Source: Candidatus Daviesbacteria bacterium
Lineage (GTDB): Bacteria > Patescibacteriota > Microgenomatia > Daviesbacterales > UBA10151
Direction: 5' to 3'
DNA length: 10,503 nt
NCBI GenBank assembly: GCA_003519445.1
Contig: DOWS01000007.1
Coordinates: forward strand, 2,587 to 13,089
Below, piece by piece: positions 6,451 through 10,503 of this stretch. Below the pieces are notes generated by a model. The model had not been told where the DNA came from. It worked only from the letters and a program-made list of their open reading frames with translations, and did not search any database. The translations under genes were made by a program, and so were the position numbers. The first letter of the stretch is position 1, and every line of letters begins with the position of its first letter.

Positions 6451-6479
6451 TTGTCAATTAGCGCCATTTATGGTAGGCT
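6451..6479 (+). promoter_or_regulatory. Promoter of the lgt-like operon (leaderless)
   Basis: TTGTCA (6451-6456), a 17-base spacer ending in TGG, then TAGGCT (6474-6479). The TGn makes it an extended -10 although the hexamer itself is weak. The ATG at 6487 follows after 7 bases. Position 6451 is thus a -35 box, not a TTG start codon. Confidence 0.55.
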
Positions 6480-6486
6480 ACTACTT

Positions 6487-7383
6487 ATGTTGCCGGTTCT
6501 TTTTTCAATAGGTAATGTGGCTGTTTCATCTTTCGGGGTATTTTTATCCCTGGCTTTTTTATTTGGGGTATTTTTAATTTGGAGATTGTCCCGGGCCTGG
6601 GATTTGCCTGAGGAGAAGATTTTGGATTTAACCCTTTTGAGCTTTATAGGAGGACTTTTGGGAGCCAGAATCTTTTTTGTCGCAGAACATTTACAGGTTT
6701 TCATGAGCCTGGAGAAGATGTTGTTTATTAATAAATACCCGGGGCTTTCTTTTTGGGGAGGACTTTTGGGGGGGTGGCTGGCCCTATACTTTTTTTCCAA
6801 AAAATTTAAAATGGATTTTGCCGCGGTTGCGGATATCGGCATGGTTGGATTTTTAGGAGGTTTGATATTGGGAAATTTGGGTTGTTTTCTGGGGGGTTGC
6901 GGGGTAGGCATTGCAAGCAACCTTTTTTTTGCTATTCCTATGGTTGGAGTAATCGGCAAACGGTTTCCTGTTCAAGCGTTGGAAGCTATTGCCTTGAGCT
7001 TGGTGTTAGTAAGGATTTGGTCCAAAGCTACCCATTTTCATCCAAGGGGTTTGATAGTTTCTCAATGTTTAATTTATATAGGAGCAGTCAAATTATTGCT
7101 AGAACCCTTAAAAGAGGATTCAGGCGGTTTTTTATTTCCTTTGACCTTAATAATTTTGGGCATACATATTTTTTACAGGATATATTCCGGGAAAAGAACG
7201 CTTCTTGCAGATATAAAGTCTTTTCTAAAATTTGTCCTGTCTTTATTTAATGATACCAAAGCCCGTAATCTGGCAGTACAACAAATTAAAAAAAGCTGGT
7301 ATAATCAAAAGATATCCATTGCATGGCAAATGAGAAATTTTGGCAAATTTTTAAGGAGGAAACATGTTAAGATTGCCCCGTAA
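6487..7383 (+). CDS. Divergent Lgt-family (prolipoprotein diacylglyceryl transferase-like) membrane protein
   Basis: A 298-residue polytopic protein with roughly seven membrane segments and the Lgt layout: FIGGLLGARIFF (53-64), PGLSFWGGLLGGW (85-97), GLILGNLGCFLGGCGVG (125-141), FPVQALEA (160-167), and LLLEPLKED (203-211). Lgt transfers diacylglycerol from phosphatidylglycerol to the lipobox cysteine of prolipoproteins. The GCFLGGC form resembles the diverged 'GCFLAGCCYG' branch of the family. Two residues essential in E. coli Lgt appear changed: the His of the HGG motif (H103) is Trp90, and the Arg of GRxGN (R143) is Asn130. A basic 65-residue cytoplasmic-looking tail (about 233-298) follows the last membrane segment and is not part of the usual enzyme. 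Activity as Lgt is therefore doubtful. The start is ATG 6487, just after the promoter; the 3' end overlaps the next gene by 20 bases. Confidence 0.65.
   Translation: MLPVLFSIGNVAVSSFGVFLSLAFLFGVFLIWRLSRAWDLPEEKILDLTLLSFIGGLLGARIFFVAEHLQVFMSLEKMLFINKYPGLSFWGGLLGGWLALYFFSKKFKMDFAAVADIGMVGFLGGLILGNLGCFLGGCGVGIASNLFFAIPMVGVIGKRFPVQALEAIALSLVLVRIWSKATHFHPRGLIVSQCLIYIGAVKLLLEPLKEDSGGFLFPLTLIILGIHIFYRIYSGKRTLLADIKSFLKFVLSLFNDTKARNLAVQQIKKSWYNQKISIAWQMRNFGKFLRRKHVKIAP
7353..7360 (+). promoter_or_regulatory. Strong Shine-Dalgarno for the DksA/TraR-like gene
   Basis: AAGGAGGA (7353-7360) precedes ATG 7364 by 3 bases (AAGGAGG-AAAC-ATG) and lies inside the lgt-like coding region. It is the only near-perfect Shine-Dalgarno seen in the window, on an operon-internal gene, in contrast with the leaderless first genes. 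Confidence 0.85.
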
Positions 7384-7723
7384 AAGCGTAGAACTGATAA
7401 AAAAATACCTCTTAAGGCAGCAAAGGCAGGTGGAGAAAAATTTAATAGAAGTGGAAAAAGACGATCCGGTTACCACGCCTTCTTTGGCGGAAACCGGCGA
7501 GCCGGGTACAGATTCCTCTATAGCAGATACTCACGGTAAGAGTTTAGTTTTTGAGAAAAGTCTCACAAATGCAAAAACCAGCATAATAGCAGCTTTGCAA
7601 AAAATTAAAAATGGGACTTATGGCAAATGTGAAGAATGCGGCAAACAAATTGAAATAGGTAGACTCCTGGCCATGCCTACGGCTAGCCGCTGCTTATCTT
7701 GTTCAAAAAAGGTTATTAAATAA
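7364..7723 (+). CDS. DksA/TraR-family zinc-finger protein
   Basis: A 119-residue protein with a helical N-terminal half and a C4 zinc finger: Cys89, Cys92, Cys110 and Cys113 in KCEECGKQIEIGRLLAMP and ASRCLSC. This finger is the signature of the DksA/TraR family, whose members insert a coiled-coil into the RNA polymerase secondary channel and tune promoter response, often with ppGpp. The TYGKCEECGKQI segment is the standard form. The two Asp residues after the first helix (EKDDP, 31-35) may correspond to the coiled-coil tip acidic patch, but the helical hairpin is short. The gene overlaps the end of the Lgt-like gene by 20 bases and has its own strong ribosome site, so it is operon-internal. 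The histidine kinase promoter begins right after its stop. Confidence 0.9.
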   Translation: MLRLPRKSVELIKKYLLRQQRQVEKNLIEVEKDDPVTTPSLAETGEPGTDSSIADTHGKSLVFEKSLTNAKTSIIAALQKIKNGTYGKCEECGKQIEIGRLLAMPTASRCLSCSKKVIK

Positions 7724-7724
7724 C

Positions 7725-7733
7725 TGGTATAAT
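7725..7733 (+). promoter_or_regulatory. Extended -10 promoter of the histidine kinase (leaderless)
   Basis: TGG-TATAAT (7725-7733) is an exact extended -10 consensus, immediately after the dksA-like stop codon. The ATG follows after 6 bases (7740). There is no good -35 at normal spacing and no Shine-Dalgarno, so transcription should begin essentially at the start codon. Confidence 0.7.
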
Positions 7734-7739
7734 AAATTA

Positions 7740-8633
7740 ATGATTATTTTTATCAGCCTTTTCCTTTTAGCAATTGTTTTGGTCATCAACTTTTTCTATA
7801 TCAAAAGAGCCAAGGAGCTGGAAGAGAGAAATAAAAAACTGGAAGTTTTAACTGCGGAAAATGCCAAAGTAAATCAGGAGCTGCAAAATACCTTAAGTCT
7901 TTTGACAAGTGCCAATCAAAAATTAAAAGATTTGGACCGGTTAAAAGATGACTTTGTGTCTATCACTTCTCATGAGCTGCGCACCCCCATGACAGCTATC
8001 CGTTCCTATGCCTGGATGGCGCTGCACAAAAGCGACACCCCGCTTTCCAAGAATTTAGAGAAGTATATTATCAGGATACTCCTTTCAACAGAGAGGATGA
8101 TTAATCTGGTTAATGATATGCTTAGTATTTCCAGGATTGAAACCAACAGAATTGAGATTAATCCGGAATCAATTGATCTGATCTCGATTTGTAAAGATAT
8201 AGTGGATGAGGTTTACTATTCAAAAGCCACAGATAAAAATATCAAGTTTGTACTTTTAGAACAGCCTATTCCTAAAGTTTTGGCTGACCCGGAGAAGCTG
8301 CGGGAAGTCTTAATCAATATAGTGGGGAATGCCTTAAAGTTTTCCCATACAGGTGGGAAAATCACCATTGGATTTTTTACTGACGGTAAAGTTGTAGAAA
8401 CTTTTGTTAAGGATGAAGGATCAGGCATTGGAAAGGAAGATCTGGGAAGACTTTTTCAAAAATTTGGTAGGTTGGATAATTCTTATACGGCAACTGCCTC
8501 ATCAGGGGGGTCTGGACTAGGACTTTATATATCTAAAAAATTGATCGAGTTGATGCATGGCAGGATTTGGGCCGGTTCCGGTGGTGAAGATAAAGGAGCA
8601 ACCTTTACCTTCTCATTGCCAGTGGCGTTGTAA
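7740..8633 (+). CDS. Membrane-anchored sensor histidine kinase without a sensory domain
   Basis: A 297-residue kinase. One membrane helix (about 1-20) is followed directly by a coiled-coil-like linker (about 24-66, heavy in Lys/Glu/Leu) and then the HisKA dimerisation domain, with the phospho-acceptor His78 in SITSHELRTPM. The HATPase domain has the N box with Asn197 (NIVGNALKFS), the G1 box DEGSGIG (225-231), the F-box-like LFQKFGRL (238-245), and the G2 box GGSGLGLYISKKL (256-268). All catalytic motifs are intact. No periplasmic loop, PAS or HAMP domain is visible, so any signal must be read by the membrane helix, the coiled coil or a partner. It is 34 bases upstream of a receiver protein, its likely partner. 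Start chosen from the -10 element 6 bases before ATG 7740. Confidence 0.93.
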   Translation: MIIFISLFLLAIVLVINFFYIKRAKELEERNKKLEVLTAENAKVNQELQNTLSLLTSANQKLKDLDRLKDDFVSITSHELRTPMTAIRSYAWMALHKSDTPLSKNLEKYIIRILLSTERMINLVNDMLSISRIETNRIEINPESIDLISICKDIVDEVYYSKATDKNIKFVLLEQPIPKVLADPEKLREVLINIVGNALKFSHTGGKITIGFFTDGKVVETFVKDEGSGIGKEDLGRLFQKFGRLDNSYTATASSGGSGLGLYISKKLIELMHGRIWAGSGGEDKGATFTFSLPVAL

Positions 8634-8666
8634 ATTTAAAATTTAAAATGTAAAATGTAAAATTAG
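8632..8666 (+). repeat. AT-rich 7-nt repeat filling the kinase-receiver gap
   Basis: Heptamers run in register from the kinase stop codon to just before the next ATG: AAATTTA twice (8632-8645), AAATGTA twice (8646-8659), then a variant AAATTAG (8660-8666). Copies of TAAAAT within it (8651-8656 and 8658-8663) could act as -10 elements for the receiver gene, and no Shine-Dalgarno is present. Confidence 0.8.
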
Positions 8667-8667
8667 A

Positions 8668-9057
8668 ATGGACAATAACCAAAACAAAAAAATCTTAATT
8701 GTGGAGGATGATCAGTTTTTAAGAGAGTTTTATCAGGAGCTTCTGATAGCTGAAGGCTATTTTGTGGATATGGCTCCTGATGGGGAAGTAGCTTTAAAAA
8801 AGATTTGGGAGAAAGAGTTTGATTTAATACTTTTGGATATTATGCTTCCCAAAAAAGACGGAGTTCAAATTTTAAGAGAGTTAAAAACCCGTCCCCCGAA
8901 GTCTCCGCAAGTACCTATTGTGGTTTTAACCAATTTGGGCCAGGATACTATTATTAAAGAGTGTTTTGATCTGGGAGCAGAAGGATATTTAATTAAATCA
9001 GCCTTAAATCCCGATCAGGTTTTAACAGAAGTAAAATCATATCTTTCAAAATCTTAA
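8668..9057 (+). CDS. Stand-alone response-regulator receiver protein (CheY-like)
   Basis: A 129-residue protein consisting only of a receiver domain. The acidic pocket is Glu13, Asp14 and Asp15 (IVEDD), the phospho-acceptor is Asp57 (LILLDIMLPKKDG), the switch Thr is Thr88 (VVLTNLG), and the conserved Lys is Lys110 (YLIKS). There is no DNA-binding or enzymatic output domain, so it presumably acts by protein-protein contact or as a phosphate relay intermediate. It follows the histidine kinase by 34 bases and is likely its substrate. The gap is a 7-nt repeat with no Shine-Dalgarno. ATG 8668 is the natural start, since the receiver's first strand (KKILIVEDD) begins a few residues later. Its stop is only 2 bases from the end of the convergent secreted-protein gene. 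Confidence 0.93.
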   Translation: MDNNQNKKILIVEDDQFLREFYQELLIAEGYFVDMAPDGEVALKKIWEKEFDLILLDIMLPKKDGVQILRELKTRPPKSPQVPIVVLTNLGQDTIIKECFDLGAEGYLIKSALNPDQVLTEVKSYLSKS

Positions 9058-9059
9058 TT

Positions 9060-10503
9060 TTATCTTGGCCCTCCCGGGGCATTTATCCTGGTATTGGAAT
9101 GGACATCCCCTGTTACTTGTATCCAGGGTGTGGCAGCAGTATTGCATTGGTAGCAAAAACCCCTGGTAGGATTGGCATTTTTGGCACACCAGGCATTATA
9201 CCCAAGCTCTGCACCCGGTACTCCTGCAAGCCCGGCATTATGCTGCCAGGCCCCACCACTGCACACCCCAATGGTATTAGGCGTGGGTAAATAGTCACCA
9301 CAAGCCCCTAACCCGCCGGGGCAGGCAGGAGGCAGGCAGGTAAAACCAGTACCTGCAGTAGCAGTAGAGCATCCAGCGCTGTTGCAGGCGCTTACCCCCC
9401 AGGAATAAGAATCACCCGAAGTAGCCGGGTATGAAATTGGAGACGCGCTGGAAGTTGTGGGAGTTCCGTTAACTGTTATTTGATATGAGGTAGCTCCTGT
9501 GACAGGTGTCCAGGCCAGCGCGGCGCTGTTACCCGGAACAGGACAGGAGCTGGAGAGTCCGGTTGGGGCAGCAGGCACACAAAGAGGAATGGAAAAACTG
9601 GGGTTGGGAGCATTGTTATGCGCATATCCATTCCATGTCCTGACATAGTAGGGGGTACCTGCATTAAAGGTTAAACCACTGGAGAACCCCGACCCTGTGG
9701 TGGAAGTGCCGGTAACTGCCTTATTGTAGAAAGAAGTGGTAAAGTTATTTGGGCTTATATCAACATAAGTGATAGCAGGGTTGGCTAAAGCCCAGGAAAT
9801 ATTAATTCCCGGCCCGTTATCCCCATTCCATATGCAAGCAGGGGTTGTAATAGTTGGAGTTGGGGGTACGCAGGAAGGGGCGGAAAAGCTGGGGCCTGTG
9901 GTATGGACAGAACCATTCCACAACCTCCAGTAGTAGGTGGTACCGGGATTTAAGGTAAGACTGTTGGAAAAGCCGGTTGGGGCAGAGGTAGAGGTCTGGT
10001 TGCCCACATTTTTATTGGAATAGCTGGCAAAACTATTAGAGGAGATGTCTAGCAATAAGACATTATTAGTATTTGTCCAGTTTAAGGTAACATTGTATCC
10101 GTTGTTACTGCAGGTTGGTACTCCTGCAACAGTCAGATTAACAGGAGTGGTATTTTGGACAGTATAATTTCTGCCGGCGCTGCAGCCGGAACCTGTGCCG
10201 GAAAAACCGGCATTAAAGTTACCCGCATTGGTAGTTTTGCATTGTTCCCATTTCCACCAGTGTGCTTTACTGTCTTTAGGATTACTGCCTTGATCTACCC
10301 CCACCCAGCAGTCTTGCCCATTAGTTTTTTTCATCTCAAAACCTCCTCCGGGAGCAATGCCGGTGTTGATGCAGCCGGTATCCGAGGTGGCTATGACAGT
10401 GACAGTGCTGCCCATATTAACCGGGTTGGGGTCAATATATAAATTGGAGGATCCGCCCCCCCCCCCCCCCCCCACGCCACCACCGCCCCCACCCCCACCC
10501 CCC
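9060..10503 (-). CDS. Secreted/surface protein with polyglycine linker and Fn3-like repeats, 5' partial
   Basis: The frame stays open to the right edge as glycine codons, so the true start and any signal peptide or membrane anchor lie outside. The GTG at 10475 is only a Val inside the Gly tract. Numbering from it (471 residues): Gly-rich linker (1-8); a first domain with Cys and Trp (about 11-118; DPNPVNMGSTVTV looks Ig-like); three Fn3-like units (about 119-207, 208-305, 306-380), the first two sharing WxxxxxxxxVDIS/LDIS...YYxRxWNG; then a Cys-rich segment with CxxC (441-444) ending GDVHSNTRINAPGGPR. Asn, Thr, Ser, Gly and paired Cys dominate, as expected outside the membrane. It is more GC-rich than its AT-rich neighbours. 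Probable role is adhesion or cell-surface structure; no enzyme motif is seen. It ends 2 bases from the receiver gene. Confidence 0.75.
   Translation of the reverse strand, partial: GGGGGGGGGVGGGGGGGSSNLYIDPNPVNMGSTVTVIATSDTGCINTGIAPGGGFEMKKTNGQDCWVGVDQGSNPKDSKAHWWKWEQCKTTNAGNFNAGFSGTGSGCSAGRNYTVQNTTPVNLTVAGVPTCSNNGYNVTLNWTNTNNVLLLDISSNSFASYSNKNVGNQTSTSAPTGFSNSLTLNPGTTYYWRLWNGSVHTTGPSFSAPSCVPPTPTITTPACIWNGDNGPGINISWALANPAITYVDISPNNFTTSFYNKAVTGTSTTGSGFSSGLTFNAGTPYYVRTWNGYAHNNAPNPSFSIPLCVPAAPTGLSSSCPVPGNSAALAWTPVTGATSYQITVNGTPTTSSASPISYPATSGDSYSWGVSACNSAGCSTATAGTGFTCLPPACPGGLGACGDYLPTPNTIGVCSGGAWQHNAGLAGVPGAELGYNAWCAKNANPTRGFCYQCNTAATPWIQVTGDVHSNTRINAPGGPR
10456..10503 (-). repeat. Poly-C/G low-complexity tract encoding polyglycine at the window edge
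   Basis: An unbroken run of 18 C (10456-10473) is followed by C-rich triplet-like DNA to the end. Read on the minus strand it encodes glycines with one valine. Such G-runs can form quadruplexes and slip during replication, and they commonly end assembled contigs, so its exact length is unreliable. Confidence 0.9.

Noticed and set aside
6432..6467. Longer start (ATG 6467) for the DUF457-like membrane protein
   Set aside because: It would overlap the lgt promoter; the family match starts at ATG 6431 and a TATACT lies 6 bases before it.
6451..6486. Upstream TTG start for the lgt-like gene
   Set aside because: The TTG is the first base triplet of the TTGTCA -35 box; ATG 6487 has correct -10 spacing.
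9099..9290. Small plus-strand frames opposite the secreted protein (also at 10155-10442)
   Set aside because: They are shadows of the long minus-strand gene; no ribosome site or domain features are visible.
10473..10475. GTG as the start of the secreted protein
   Set aside because: The frame continues upstream as glycine codons to the window edge, so it is an internal valine and the gene is 5' truncated.

Overview
The window joins two very different kinds of DNA. Bases 1 to about 1270 are strongly GC-rich (about two thirds G+C by eye) and hold the 3' part of a class III (CaiB/BaiF) CoA-transferase plus a short non-coding tail. From a tRNA-Leu(CAA) at 1271-1358 onward the DNA is AT-rich and very compact. 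This part looks like a streamlined candidate-phyla (Patescibacteria/CPR, probably Microgenomates-like) genome: tail-to-tail gene overlaps, tiny intergenic gaps, a sensor-less histidine kinase, a divergent Lgt-like membrane protein and a glycine-rich secreted protein with Fn3-like repeats. TGA is used as a stop (vapC, efp), so this is not the UGA-glycine code. The CPR assignment is inference from gene style, not from a marker gene. The sharp change at the tRNA 3' end is most simply an assembly chimera; insertion at a tRNA 3' end is the alternative.

Layout of the AT-rich part: tRNA-Leu (-); M1 aminopeptidase (+); vapC and vapB toxin-antitoxin pair (-); efp-galU operon (+); a small YdjM/DUF457-like membrane protein (-); an lgt-like gene overlapping a DksA/TraR zinc-finger gene (+); a histidine kinase and a stand-alone receiver (+); and a large secreted protein (-) whose 5' end runs off the right edge inside a polyglycine-coding, poly-C/G low-complexity tract.

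The most coherent signal is transcriptional. Six genes that start transcription units (aminopeptidase, vapB, efp, the DUF457-like gene, lgt-like and the histidine kinase) have a -10 hexamer ending only 6-9 bases before the ATG, so their mRNAs should be leaderless or nearly so. In contrast dksA, internal to its operon, has a strong Shine-Dalgarno. Choosing starts on this basis shortens three genes relative to the longest reading frame. The divergent vapB and efp promoters have -35 boxes that overlap on opposite strands, and inverted repeats around the vapB -10 form a likely VapB operator. The same 9-mer, TTTGTCAAT, recurs in the divergent region before lgt.

I found no clearly new multi-gene system. 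The items most worth checking are the leaderless architecture, the Lgt-like protein that lacks the family's key His and Arg, the EF-P with Arg at the loop tip, two 7-nt repeat tracts, and the junction at the tRNA.
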